Positions 46,657-55,048 of a stretch of 64,000 bases of DNA are shown piece after piece. The DNA is from Pseudodesulfovibrio sp. (GTDB lineage: Bacteria > Desulfobacterota > Desulfovibrionia > Desulfovibrionales > Desulfovibrionaceae). The position numbers and the translations under genes are program-made. The DNA lies in NCBI GenBank assembly GCA_016744135.1, contig JADGEX010000001.1, positions 2,057,029 through 2,121,028 of the forward strand, read 5' to 3'. The notes beneath the pieces are model-generated. The model saw only the letters and a list, made by a program, of their open reading frames with translations. It searched no databases and was not told where the DNA came from. Position 1 is the stretch's first letter. The number at the start of each line of letters is the position of its first letter.

Positions 46657-46683
46657 GTTCACTTTGTAAACAGCGTTCACAAA
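46657..46683. promoter_or_regulatory. Probable TetR operator of the RND operon
   Basis: TTTGTAAAC (46663-46671) and GTTCACAAA (46675-46683) form an imperfect inverted repeat (one mismatch) around AGC, and GTTCAC at 46657-46662 adds a third half-site. It lies 22 bases upstream of the tetR start, where a repressor would sit. Confidence 0.6.
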
Positions 46684-46734
46684 ACTTCACAAAGTCTTAA
46701 CTCAATACCACATCACTCTCATCTATCGCGCTCA

Positions 46735-47238
46735 CTACGATACGGATTTCATAGCGCACCGAACTACAATATGATGAAATGGACGTATTATATTGAAATA
46801 AATCGGTCCTGCTGAATTATTATATTTGACCACTGTCGCGACATGAAATCGACGGGTATCCGTTCTACCGTCCAAATCTTCCGCAACAACTCCGATGATT
46901 GCATCCAAATGCTTTTCTTTACCTTCCGCGACCCAAAATGTTTCTTGATCAGATTCCACGACAGTAAAAAAGTCTGCCTTTTCTCCGGGGGTGGAGGGAA
47001 TCGACTGTTCAGTAAACCGCTTCTTGTCCGGTATTTCCTGTTTGCCCTGCCCAAGAGACTTCAAAAGCCAGACACGCACTCTCCACAACGCCCGCATCCA
47101 ACCAGGTTGATAGGACAAAACTCCGGCCACAAATTCAAGCAGGGAAGCCTTGCTCTCACCGGATTTTACGTCGATATGATCAGCATTTTTCATAAACTCG
47201 GCCAGAGACTCAACATGTGACAACCGTTCATCATTCAT
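46735..47238 (-). CDS. DUF2867-like protein
   Basis: 167 residues starting MNDERLSHVESLAEF at ATG 47238 with GGAG a few bases upstream. Features of the DUF2867 family: SLLEFVAGVLSYQPGWMRALWRVRVWLLKSLG and ESDQETFWVAEGKEKHLDAIIGVV. It overlaps the upstream tetR gene by eight bases, so it is expressed from the tetR promoter and likely shares its regulation. Function unknown. Confidence 0.75.
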   Translation of the reverse strand: MNDERLSHVESLAEFMKNADHIDVKSGESKASLLEFVAGVLSYQPGWMRALWRVRVWLLKSLGQGKQEIPDKKRFTEQSIPSTPGEKADFFTVVESDQETFWVAEGKEKHLDAIIGVVAEDLDGRTDTRRFHVATVVKYNNSAGPIYFNIIRPFHHIVVRCAMKSVS

Positions 47239-47854
47239 AGCTTCTCCTGACAAGAACTCCATCGAAGACAACATCCAAGAGCGGTTCAATGCCCGCCATT
47301 TGAATTTCAGGATCAAATATTTCGGAGGTCAACCCTTGAATCAAACCAGTAAGATAGAGACTCCAACACACAGAACCGAGAGCCAGTGCATCAACATCAC
47401 GTCGAATTTCACCACGTTCCTTGGCTGCATCCACAAAAGTTATGACCCGGATCATCATTTCTCCGACCTGGCCATCAAACTTCTCTTTCCATTCACCTGT
47501 TGCAAAGACCGCTTCTTTAACTACGGTTTGAAGAAAAATAATATTTGCTCCGTAATACCGATACAGCGACCCGGCCATTGAAAGGAATTGCTCCTTCAGA
47601 GAACCATCGACCGGAACGGATTCGACAGCCTCAAACGAGACATCAGTAATTTCGTCATAAAAAACTGAAAGGAGCAGGGTGTTCTTATCTTTGAAGTGCA
47701 GAGAAATCGTTCCAAGTCCGACCCCGGCAACTTCTGCAAGGCCACGCATGGTCGTTTTCTCAAATCCATATTCAACAAATTGAGCCCGTGCGGCCTGCAA
47801 TATTTTTTTTCTGAGTTCGAGCTTTCGTTGATCGCGCAAAGTTTTTTTTGCCAT
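47231..47854 (-). CDS. TetR/AcrR family regulator
   Basis: 207 residues. HTH: RKKILQAARAQFVEYGFEKTTMRGLAEVAGVGLGTISLHFKDKNTLLLSVF. A double palindromic operator sits 12 bases upstream of the ATG, so autoregulation is nearly certain in principle. Its operon also carries the DUF2867 gene. Ligand unknown; many TetR proteins linked to this type of palindrome sense lipophilic molecules or CoA esters. Confidence 0.94.
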   Translation of the reverse strand: MAKKTLRDQRKLELRKKILQAARAQFVEYGFEKTTMRGLAEVAGVGLGTISLHFKDKNTLLLSVFYDEITDVSFEAVESVPVDGSLKEQFLSMAGSLYRYYGANIIFLQTVVKEAVFATGEWKEKFDGQVGEMMIRVITFVDAAKERGEIRRDVDALALGSVCWSLYLTGLIQGLTSEIFDPEIQMAGIEPLLDVVFDGVLVRRSYE

Positions 47855-47866
47855 TGGGTTATCCTA

Positions 47867-47907
47867 GTTTTATGAACACGTTCAGTCAATGAACGTGTTC
47901 ATAAAAC
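47867..47907. promoter_or_regulatory. 41-bp double palindromic operator upstream of tetR
   Basis: Perfect inverted repeat of 18-bp arms: GTTTTATGAACACGTTCA (47867-47884) and TGAACGTGTTCATAAAAC (47890-47907), spacer GTCAA. Each arm contains TGAAC(AC/GT)GTTCA, itself a palindrome, so two full TetR-type operators are fused. Adjacent to the tetR start at 47854 and the most likely binding site for that protein. Confidence 0.88.
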
Positions 47908-48025
47908 GACTTTCCCTTTGTGGTCAACCCCTAAATGCGGAGGAGATTAAAGAGTGATCTTGGTCAATATGACCGTATCCCTCCAAAGCATATTTCAAAG
48001 CATTATTTGTACTCTTTTCTCAGTA

Positions 48026-48077
48026 TGACATAGAATAGCTAGCTATATATAAAGATATAGCTAGCTATTCTATGTCA
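48026..48077. repeat. Perfect 23-bp inverted repeat (cruciform) downstream of the permease gene
   Basis: Arms 48026-48048 and 48055-48077 are exact reverse complements (23 bp) with a six-base loop (ATAAAG). Arm key: TGACATAGAATAG followed by CTAGCTATAT; the TAGCTAGCTA part is itself a palindrome. It stands 22 bases past the stop of the minus-strand permease gene, in the 245-base gap before the tetR operator. It is A/T rich with no T-run, so it may be a terminator-type hairpin or a remnant or protein-binding site. Confidence 0.85.
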
Positions 48078-48099
48078 ATTAAACCCCAGATTATTCTGA

Positions 48100-49320
48100 C
48101 TATGACTTCAAAACGTCGAGAATTTCGATATTAGCGGCCTGCCATGCAGGGTAGGCTCCCGCGATAATACCAAGCAAGCAGGAACCAACCAGTGTGATCA
48201 ATAAACTGGCGGGTTCAATGACCACGGGCAGTCCAGCAAGAGAACAGCCGACAACGACCAATACAATTGTTGCGAGTACACCGAATCCACCACCGACTGC
48301 TGCCATGAGTCCTGACTCAAAAAGAAACTGACGGATGATATCGCGTCGTCGTCCACCCACTGCTCTACGCACACCGATCTCAACGCGTCGTGCCCGGACC
48401 ACCAAAATCATAATGGAGAGGATACCAAGGCCACCGACGCCGAAGGAGATAGAGGAGGTGATGCCACCCAACGTTGTCATGAGTTCCAAGGCTTGCCGTT
48501 GCAATTTCATAGCATCCTTTGGCGACATCGCACTAAAATCGTCAGCCTCACCAGGGTCGATGTTATGACGCTGACGCATGATCGACTGCACGGCACCATC
48601 CACCACATCTCGACCAGCATCTTTGGATAGCCGAAGGAAAACGCCACTGATCCATGTCTGGTTACTGGCTCGACGCATATAGGTCGTAATCGGCACAAGC
48701 ATAATTTCATCCTGGTCCGTCCCAGAAACATCACGTCCCTTGGCTTCCATCACGCCAACAACCCGAAAACTTGCTCGATAAAGATATATTTGCCGACCAA
48801 CAGCACTCGCAGGATCATCGAACAAGGCCTCGGCAATGGTTTGTCCCAACACACAGACCATGGCTCGATCATCAACTTCCTTCCAATCAAAAAAACGCCC
48901 ATATTCCGGCCTGAAATTACGGATCGCCTGATAATTCGGTCTTGCTGCCAAGACTGCGGCATTCACGGCATTTCCATTACCGCGCACCTGCATTGATTGC
49001 GTAACATACGGGGTTCCCTCCAGAACGGACGGGACACCATCGATCAAGGCTTGCGCATCCTGAACCGTAAAGTTTCTGGTAACGCCTGAAAGACGAGCAT
49101 TTCCACTTCGAGTAAAGCGCACTTGCCCGGCCATAACGGAATACAAATTGGGACCAAGTTTTTCTGTCTCCAATTCAGCACGTTTGACCATGATCTTTGA
49201 AACATGCTGAACACCTGTGAAAGCCAAAGCACCGAGGAAGACACCCATCATAGCCAAAATCGCACGCAACTTGTGGGCTGAAAGTGATGATATGGCAATT
49301 CTAAAATTAAGTGGCAGCAT
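48100..49320 (-). CDS. MacB/FtsX-like ABC permease, no ATPase adjacent
   Basis: 406 residues. Helix near residue 20 (LRAILAMMGVFLGALAF), a periplasmic MacB-core-like domain (RFTRSGNARLSGVTRNFTVQDAQAL... NYQAIRNFRPEYGRFFDWKEVDDRAMVCVLG), and three C-terminal helices with GGLGILSIMILVVRARRVEIGVRRAVGGRRRDIIRQFLFE, as in MacB permease or FtsX proteins. The nucleotide-binding partner is not next to it in this window. It follows the DUF3431 gene by 32 bases, so could be co-transcribed with it. Function unknown. Confidence 0.85.
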   Translation of the reverse strand: MLPLNFRIAISSLSAHKLRAILAMMGVFLGALAFTGVQHVSKIMVKRAELETEKLGPNLYSVMAGQVRFTRSGNARLSGVTRNFTVQDAQALIDGVPSVLEGTPYVTQSMQVRGNGNAVNAAVLAARPNYQAIRNFRPEYGRFFDWKEVDDRAMVCVLGQTIAEALFDDPASAVGRQIYLYRASFRVVGVMEAKGRDVSGTDQDEIMLVPITTYMRRASNQTWISGVFLRLSKDAGRDVVDGAVQSIMRQRHNIDPGEADDFSAMSPKDAMKLQRQALELMTTLGGITSSISFGVGGLGILSIMILVVRARRVEIGVRRAVGGRRRDIIRQFLFESGLMAAVGGGFGVLATIVLVVVGCSLAGLPVVIEPASLLITLVGSCLLGIIAGAYPAWQAANIEILDVLKS

Positions 49321-49352
49321 TATTTGATTTTCCGCCGCAGGCGGTCAAAATT

Positions 49353-50018
49353 TTATTTATAGAAATCTCTATTCCACGCCATGTTGCCATTGAATATATG
49401 TTGCCACAATCGCTCGATAGCATGCCCGGTGTTATTTTCATCAAGCGGATCTTGCTCAATCATTCGCAAACAAAATTCATAAAAGTCCTTGGGCCGCGTC
49501 CTAATACGATCTCCAGTAACACAGAAATTTCCTGTCGGCGCACGAGCAATGATCTGCTTCGGCATGGTCACGGAAAACAAACGCTCAAAGATTTCACCCA
49601 CAGGTATGTCCCGCCCCCATCCGGACCACCGCCCCTCATTCTCCGGTTTTCGCAAGTCATGGGGGTGACCCAATCGATCACATTTAAGTTTGAACCACGC
49701 CAAGCCTTTAAAAGGAATTGCACGATCTACAATATCTACAAGCTGATTTTTAAGGGTTTCTACAGTAGCACGACCTCGATCATCAATATGATCAAAAGGG
49801 TCGCCCTGCAAAAATATATTCATAGCAGCAAGTTGGTCATACTCTTTCAAGATATGGGTAAAATAAGTATGCGCTTCTCGGCCAATATTCACAAGAGGCC
49901 GGGCATTTGCCACTGGCATATTGCTCTTGTCGTACACTACGTAATCATAGTCGAGTGCATCAATCCAATCGATATTTTCTGTGTACTTGGCTATGATCAC
50001 TTTGACATTATCACGCAT
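49353..50018 (-). CDS. DUF3431-like protein
   Basis: 221 residues. Motifs IIAKYTENIDWIDALDYDYVVYDKS, NIGREAHTYFTHILKEYDQLAAMNIFLQGDPFDH agree with what I remember for DUF3431, a family mostly known from fungi and suspected glycosyltransferase-like. ATG start with GAAGG upstream. Upstream of the FtsX-type permease gene and on the same strand. Function not assignable. Confidence 0.7.
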   Translation of the reverse strand: MRDNVKVIIAKYTENIDWIDALDYDYVVYDKSNMPVANARPLVNIGREAHTYFTHILKEYDQLAAMNIFLQGDPFDHIDDRGRATVETLKNQLVDIVDRAIPFKGLAWFKLKCDRLGHPHDLRKPENEGRWSGWGRDIPVGEIFERLFSVTMPKQIIARAPTGNFCVTGDRIRTRPKDFYEFCLRMIEQDPLDENNTGHAIERLWQHIFNGNMAWNRDFYK

Positions 50019-50439
50019 ATATTTGCCTTCAAATTCATATTTTTAACCGCAAACCTCTCCAACATTATGCTCAAATTCCGATTTTTCTCTTTCTGGCAAT
50101 GAATTTCTTCACCGAAAGGCCGTACTTTTGAAAACATATCTATGTGATTATTTCCTGATCAGAAGACATTAAACCACACTTTAATCATATATTTAGTGCA
50201 TCATTTCAAACATATAAATAAGATTAACGTCACTTTTCCATCAGATTATCATCAACCAAAGGCACGCTCCAAATTTTCAGGGCACACCTATCGAAACCAC
50301 CCAACTCCTCATTAAGGCAAATATAATTTTAGCAAATCATGCCCCCGATGAAACCAAGGGCACAAAAAAGAGCAGGGCAGCTAATTCCTGAGCCAAGACT
50401 AGCTCAGCCAGGAATTCGGTTCAACCCATTTGGGCAGGA
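50019..50439. other. Gene-free stretch, possible terminator of MATE gene
   Basis: Mostly A/T-rich sequence with no gene. Near the 5' end of the minus-strand MATE downstream flank a hairpin is seen: AATTCC (50383-50388) with GGAATT (50411-50416) and TGAGC (50389-50393) with GCTCA (50402-50406), followed on the minus strand some 14 bases later by six T. This may end the MATE transcript. Otherwise nothing supported. Confidence 0.5.
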
Positions 50440-51819
50440 TCAACCGGAGATGACTCGAATTTTTCTCCAAGGGCCTTTACGGAATCGCGTTGCATACGTT
50501 GTGGCAAGAACCAGAACGTACAAAAGAATACACATCCAAGGGCCGTGAATTCCCTTAATATCCAAAATATGCAGCGCAATAAGCGGGAATACTATACAAA
50601 ACATGGAAGTCATCACCATGGTCTTCATGACAAACTTTGTGTCACCGGCCCCCTTAAGACCACCGACATACACAATTGCCACGGCATCGATCAGTGTAAA
50701 AACAGCAGCATACCGCATGAGCATAACCCCCATGGTCAGTACAGCATTGAATTCAATCTGTGTTTCTCCGTGCGCCTTGAAGAGATTCATAAGTACTTCT
50801 GGGAAGACAATAAACAACAGTGCCATAGCGCCCATGTACGCCATTGCCAAATGCAAAACAGACTTGGTAGCATAAGCTGCCATGTCCGGTTTTTTGTCAC
50901 CCATAGCCTGCCCGACCATGATGCTGGCAGCAACATGCAACCCAATAGTTGGCAGAAATGCCAGAGTGTAAATGGAAAACACGGCATTGGTGGACGCCAA
51001 TTCTACCGGACCAAACCGCCCAACCATTAATACGAAAAATGAAAAAGCGAAGAGATCAAGAAAAAATTCGACACCGCCGGGCACTCCAAATCGCATGAAC
51101 CGTCCAAAGAGTTCTCGATCCAATCTCCATGCGGACCGAACTCGATACTTTTTTTCGTTTTCGGCAGTAAACACCATAAAACAATAACAAATTACAGGTA
51201 CGACATACCCTATCACTGTCGCTATTCCAGCACCAACGATGCCTAGTTCAGGGAAAGGACCTATCCCGTTAATAAGACAGTAATCCAAGGGAACATTTAG
51301 CGTCATTGCCAGCAGACTCACAAGCATGATCGGTTTTGTCATGCCTCGTCCTGAATAGAAACACGATAGACATCCGCTCACGACAAAAGCGCCACTGCCC
51401 AAGATCAATATCCGAAAATACGCTATTTCCAATTCCATTATTCCGGCAGGATGCCCACTCAGCTCAAAAAGAGGACGTGCGATAAACCACAATGAAGCTA
51501 GAATCATCCAGGAGGGTACACAGAACCATAATCCCTGCCAGAGTGACCTGCCTACCTCTAAAGGCCTTCCAGACCCTGTATACTGTGCGACAAATACACC
51601 GGCGTACTGAGCGACACCAAGAAAAAAGGCAAGAAACATAAACGCCACTATACTCGCAGGTACAGATGCCCCTAATGATTCCGTAGAATAATTTCCAAGA
51701 AACATACGATCCGTGAATGTCATAACGGTTGAAGACACCATGCTCACGACAAGTGGAAGGCCTATGACAAGTGCCTCTTTATACCCACCTTTTGCATGCC
51801 ATCGCTTCATCAGGGACAT
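50440..51819 (-). CDS. MATE family efflux transporter
   Basis: 459 residues starting at ATG 51819 behind GGAGGAG; a TTG four codons earlier lies before that site. Twelve helices expected. Motifs VIGLPLVVSMVSSTVMTFTDRMFLGNYSTESLGASVPASI at the start, RFGVPGGVEFFLDLFAFSFF and LMRYAAVFTLIDAVAIVYVGGLKGAGDTKFVMKTM fit Na+/H+-driven multidrug exporters of the NorM/DinF type. A MarR-type regulator is divergent from it across a 187-base gap and probably controls it. Confidence 0.93.
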   Translation of the reverse strand: MSLMKRWHAKGGYKEALVIGLPLVVSMVSSTVMTFTDRMFLGNYSTESLGASVPASIVAFMFLAFFLGVAQYAGVFVAQYTGSGRPLEVGRSLWQGLWFCVPSWMILASLWFIARPLFELSGHPAGIMELEIAYFRILILGSGAFVVSGCLSCFYSGRGMTKPIMLVSLLAMTLNVPLDYCLINGIGPFPELGIVGAGIATVIGYVVPVICYCFMVFTAENEKKYRVRSAWRLDRELFGRFMRFGVPGGVEFFLDLFAFSFFVLMVGRFGPVELASTNAVFSIYTLAFLPTIGLHVAASIMVGQAMGDKKPDMAAYATKSVLHLAMAYMGAMALLFIVFPEVLMNLFKAHGETQIEFNAVLTMGVMLMRYAAVFTLIDAVAIVYVGGLKGAGDTKFVMKTMVMTSMFCIVFPLIALHILDIKGIHGPWMCILLYVLVLATTYATRFRKGPWRKIRVISG

Positions 51820-52006
51820 CAACTCCTCCAAATAAATTTATATATAAAATAGGACCAAATCCATTGCCCCATTCCTCTTCCTATATCAAGTCTATTTTTT
51901 TTGTATTCTTAGCAACCTATATATTTTCATTCTGCCCGACCCTCTTGTTCTTATGAAATCTCCATGATACGGTTTTTATCCAGGCCACCGATATACAAGG
52001 ATAAAC

Positions 52007-52483
52007 ATGCCAAATTCAGAAGATTTTTTCTTTTTCTCTCACATCTCGAATTTTCGCCGCCTTTACGCAAAAGCGCTCAGCACTCGCCTTGAGCCATACC
52101 AAGTGCGTCCTGGGTATATCGATATTCTTAACCGGCTCTGGAAACGGGACAACATTACGCAAAAGCAACTTCATGCGCAGCTCGCTATTGAACAAGCCAC
52201 ACTTTCCAATTCATTGAAACGCATGGAAAGGGATGGGTTGATTCATCGAAAACGCGACCCAAAGGATCGTCGTCTTTCCCACATCGTCCTTACAGAACAC
52301 GCAATATCTCTTGAACCCACTATTCAGACGGCAATTGAAGAACTTCAATCTGTCATAAATGTTGGCCTGACCATCAATGACCGTCGATATTTTAATAGGA
52401 TACTCAAGCAGATGACCTCACATTTGGAATCAGACATCGAAGATCCATGTCTTGTCCTTCTTGACGAAGTTGGAGATGAATAA
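52007..52483 (+). CDS. MarR family regulator
   Basis: 158 residues with a winged HTH: YQVRPGYIDILNRLWKRDNITQKQLHAQLAIEQATLSNSLKRMERDGLIHRKRDPKDRRLSHIVLTEHA, the MarR signature (DxRxx in the wing). Divergent from the MATE gene, the classic arrangement for a repressor of a drug pump. ATG start with AAGGAT upstream. Confidence 0.94.
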   Translation: MPNSEDFFFFSHISNFRRLYAKALSTRLEPYQVRPGYIDILNRLWKRDNITQKQLHAQLAIEQATLSNSLKRMERDGLIHRKRDPKDRRLSHIVLTEHAISLEPTIQTAIEELQSVINVGLTINDRRYFNRILKQMTSHLESDIEDPCLVLLDEVGDE

Positions 52484-52967
52484 CTTTCAACTCCAACAAT
52501 CAGCAAACCATTAATGATCATTTTCGAGTTTTATTTAAGCCCATTCACACTTTTTTCTGATTTGTTCTGTCGATTTAACTTCAAGCATCCCTAACTAAAC
52601 ATGTGATTCTTGTTTGCAATGACACTTGCTGTTTGATCACGTCCAACAGCTCACTATTAATTGCTTGTTTTTATAGACATAATCTAGTTTTTTTCTTGGG
52701 TATTCCATGGAAAAATTTCTTTCTTCAAGTGTTTAGGCAGCCTGCAATAGAATCCACGCTTTTTAAAAAAAAATGTGGGTTTTCCCCATTATTTTTTAGA
52801 CTCAAATTTGCTATAGGCTACCGTAATCGACAACAACGTCCTGTAATTGTTTTTCATCACGGCTTCTCTAGATTATATCTAGACTTTGTAGGACAACGTT
52901 GTACTTTGTTGACAATCTTTGACTCCTTGTGTCAATGAATGAACATCATAGGTCAAATTGTGACATT
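52484..52967. other. A/T-rich gene-free stretch with palindromes
   Basis: No supported gene (a 111-residue frame on the plus strand lacks family features). Near the end three dyads are seen: TCTAGAttataTCTAGA (52867-52883), ACAACGTTGT (52893-52902), and TTGACA (52909-52914), a consensus -35. They may be the regulatory region of the HTH gene starting at 52968. Confidence 0.45.
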
Positions 52968-53219
52968 ATGGACAACAAAGAAGCACCCAAGCCCCCGACC
53001 CTATTCACAGTACGTGAAGTTGCGGACTTTTTACGGGTGCATCAGAGAACAGCGTACAGGCTGATCACTGGTGGAAGCATCAAAGCGATCAAGATCGGCA
53101 GTCAATGGAGAGTGCCTGAAAAAGATCTGCTGGAATTTATAGAGAGTGGATGGAAGGTTGCCGCGAACAAAAGCAAAGATGCAGCGAAGCCTGATCAATT
53201 CAAACTCCCCTTGGATTAA
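52968..53219 (+). CDS. Excisionase-like HTH DNA-binding protein
   Basis: 83 residues (ATG 52968 chosen; GTG 52929 would add 13). MerR-like/excisionase HTH: PTLFTVREVADFLRVHQRTAYRLITGGSIKAIKIGSQWRVPEKDLLEFIES. Such single HTH proteins regulate genes or act with recombinases; no recombinase is nearby. Twelve bases separate it from the next gene, so they may be one operon. Confidence 0.85.
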   Translation: MDNKEAPKPPTLFTVREVADFLRVHQRTAYRLITGGSIKAIKIGSQWRVPEKDLLEFIESGWKVAANKSKDAAKPDQFKLPLD

Positions 53220-53230
53220 GGAGAAAAGGC

Positions 53231-53635
53231 ATGTCAAAAAAAATGGTTGGCGGTCACGACGGAAACGATCCGATCCTCAATGTAAATCTGCCCAATGATT
53301 TTGGTCAGGATCTGGGGGTTGCCGGCCACCTGATTGGCGAAGAAATGTATTTCGACGACGACACTGGTATGTTGACCATGGAAAAATTATACCGTGATGA
53401 AGAAGGCAAGCTCGCCTACGGTATCATTTCCGCCATAGGGCATGCGCGTGAACGTCGTGCTTATCGCCTGGAAGAGCGTGAAGATAGCTGCATCGTTTCC
53501 AATGGCAGCCTGAACCTTGAATTTTCCTATGACGAACTCTTTGAACTGCTGGCTGTTGCCATGGAATCTGAAAAGGAAAGTTCCAGCCGTCAAGTCAGTG
53601 AACAGGTTCGTCGCAGACTGGCAGCCAATGAATAA
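53231..53635 (+). CDS. Hypothetical protein, 134 aa
   Basis: ATG 53231 behind TAAGGAG. Acidic, soluble, with predicted beta segments (GEEMYFDDDTGMLTMEKLYRDEEGKLAYGIISAIGHARERRAYRLEE) and a charged C-terminus. No family recognised. It is 12 bases after the HTH gene and is closed by a strong terminator. Confidence 0.75.
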   Translation: MSKKMVGGHDGNDPILNVNLPNDFGQDLGVAGHLIGEEMYFDDDTGMLTMEKLYRDEEGKLAYGIISAIGHARERRAYRLEEREDSCIVSNGSLNLEFSYDELFELLAVAMESEKESSSRQVSEQVRRRLAANE

Positions 53636-53661
53636 GACTGCGCTATTATAGACAAGATGAA

Positions 53662-53684
53662 GGGACCATGTGGTCCCTTTTTTT
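53662..53684 (+). terminator. Intrinsic terminator
   Basis: GGGACCA (53662-53668) and TGGTCCC (53671-53677) then seven T. Ends the HTH gene operon; its T-run overlaps the stop of the opposite pfk gene. Confidence 0.9.
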
Positions 53685-54984
53685 ATTCCATATAGGTATG
53701 TTGTCCTGTTGACTCCATCACTGCACACCAATAATCCGAATGCGTATTAATGCTTCGCCTTTTGACTGTCACTAAATCCAAAGGTAAATGCACCAGACTT
53801 GATTTAAGTCGCGTAACTACCATACCAGTCTTGCCGGCCATGGCCGCGTGCACCGCATTTTGTCCAAGAAATCCGCAATAAATACGGTCTCCGGCGTTGG
53901 CTGGAACAGATCGTATTATGTAACTGGGATCAATGAACTTCATATTCATCTCCAGATCCCGTTCGCGAAAATGCTCTTTCAAACCATTAATGATGAATCC
54001 GCATATGTCGCCCAACTTGGGGTTTCCTGACGGGTCACGCTTCAATGTTTCTCCGAGTAGATCCTGACCAGCACCTTCAGCACACACAATGATCGCATGA
54101 TCTCGATCATGCAAACGCCTTTCAACAGCCTGCAACAAACCATTTTCGCCTTCGAGTGCAAATTTCTTCTCTGGAACCAGCAAAAAATTTACCTCCTGTA
54201 GGGCGAGGGTGGCCTGTGCCGCAATAAAACCAGCTTCTCGGCCCATCAGTCGAACGATTCCAACGCCTTTATCCACTCCCGTGGCTTCAACATGAGCACA
54301 CTGAATCGCTTCGGTCGCCTTTTCTACAGCAGTATCAAAACCGAAAGAACGGGTTATGAAATTAATATCGTTATCAATGGTCTTGGGGATCCCGATAACC
54401 GCAATCTTTCGTTTTCGTTTGGAGACTTCTTCAACAATAGCTTTTGCAGCCCGCATGGACCCATCACCACCGATTACGAAAAGAATATTCACGTTCAATC
54501 GTTCTAAAGAATCCACAATTTCTTCAGAGTCTTGCAACCCACGAGAGGAACCGAGAATAGTCCCGCCAAATTGATGAATATGTGACACATTCTGCGGAGT
54601 CAGTTCCTTGATCTCATACCCATAATCTGGAATGAATCCTCGCAGTCCGTTGGAGATGCCGAAGACCGTACGGATACCATAGTGGTAATGCGCCTCATTG
54701 ACGATTGAACGGATAACATCATTAATCCCTGGACAAAGGCCTCCACATGTCACGATGGCGCATCGAGTCTTTGACGGATCAAAATACAATTTTCCGCGAG
54801 GGCCTGCCTTTTCAAATTCTTTTTGGAGGACGCCGGCCTTAATTTCACTCATTTCCTCATCTGTCAGCATAAGCGTTACCGGTTTTGACTCATCGACATA
54901 TCGAGGATTTCGCACTGGCGTTTTCACTTTTGCAGGCCCAAGTACCGGTATATCTGTGAAGAACTTCAGACTATTTTTCGCCAT
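53683..54984 (-). CDS. pfkA: ATP-dependent 6-phosphofructokinase
   Basis: 433 residues starting MAKNSLKFF at ATG 54984 with GGAG eight bases upstream. Substrate motifs CAIVTCGGLCPGINDVIRSIVNEA, FVIGGDGSMRAA, IGIPKTIDNDINF and LMGREAGFIAA. The Gly in GGDGS suggests ATP rather than PPi as donor, while Lys in PKTIDND is seen in plant and trypanosome-type ATP enzymes, so this belongs to that long group of phosphofructokinases. The N-terminal extension of about 80 residues is typical of it. It is transcribed in the same direction as the heptose kinase; 64 bases lie between them. Confidence 0.9.
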   Translation of the reverse strand: MAKNSLKFFTDIPVLGPAKVKTPVRNPRYVDESKPVTLMLTDEEMSEIKAGVLQKEFEKAGPRGKLYFDPSKTRCAIVTCGGLCPGINDVIRSIVNEAHYHYGIRTVFGISNGLRGFIPDYGYEIKELTPQNVSHIHQFGGTILGSSRGLQDSEEIVDSLERLNVNILFVIGGDGSMRAAKAIVEEVSKRKRKIAVIGIPKTIDNDINFITRSFGFDTAVEKATEAIQCAHVEATGVDKGVGIVRLMGREAGFIAAQATLALQEVNFLLVPEKKFALEGENGLLQAVERRLHDRDHAIIVCAEGAGQDLLGETLKRDPSGNPKLGDICGFIINGLKEHFRERDLEMNMKFIDPSYIIRSVPANAGDRIYCGFLGQNAVHAAMAGKTGMVVTRLKSSLVHLPLDLVTVKRRSINTHSDYWCAVMESTGQHTYME

Positions 54985-55048
54985 AACGCACACTCCAAGG
55001 GTTACCCCTGTCTCTGAAATCTCATCAAATTGTTTACCGCGCCCATTG

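Noticed and set aside
52603-52938. 111-residue plus-strand frame
   Set aside because: Phe/Leu/Ile-rich translation of A/T-rich intergenic sequence without ribosome binding site.
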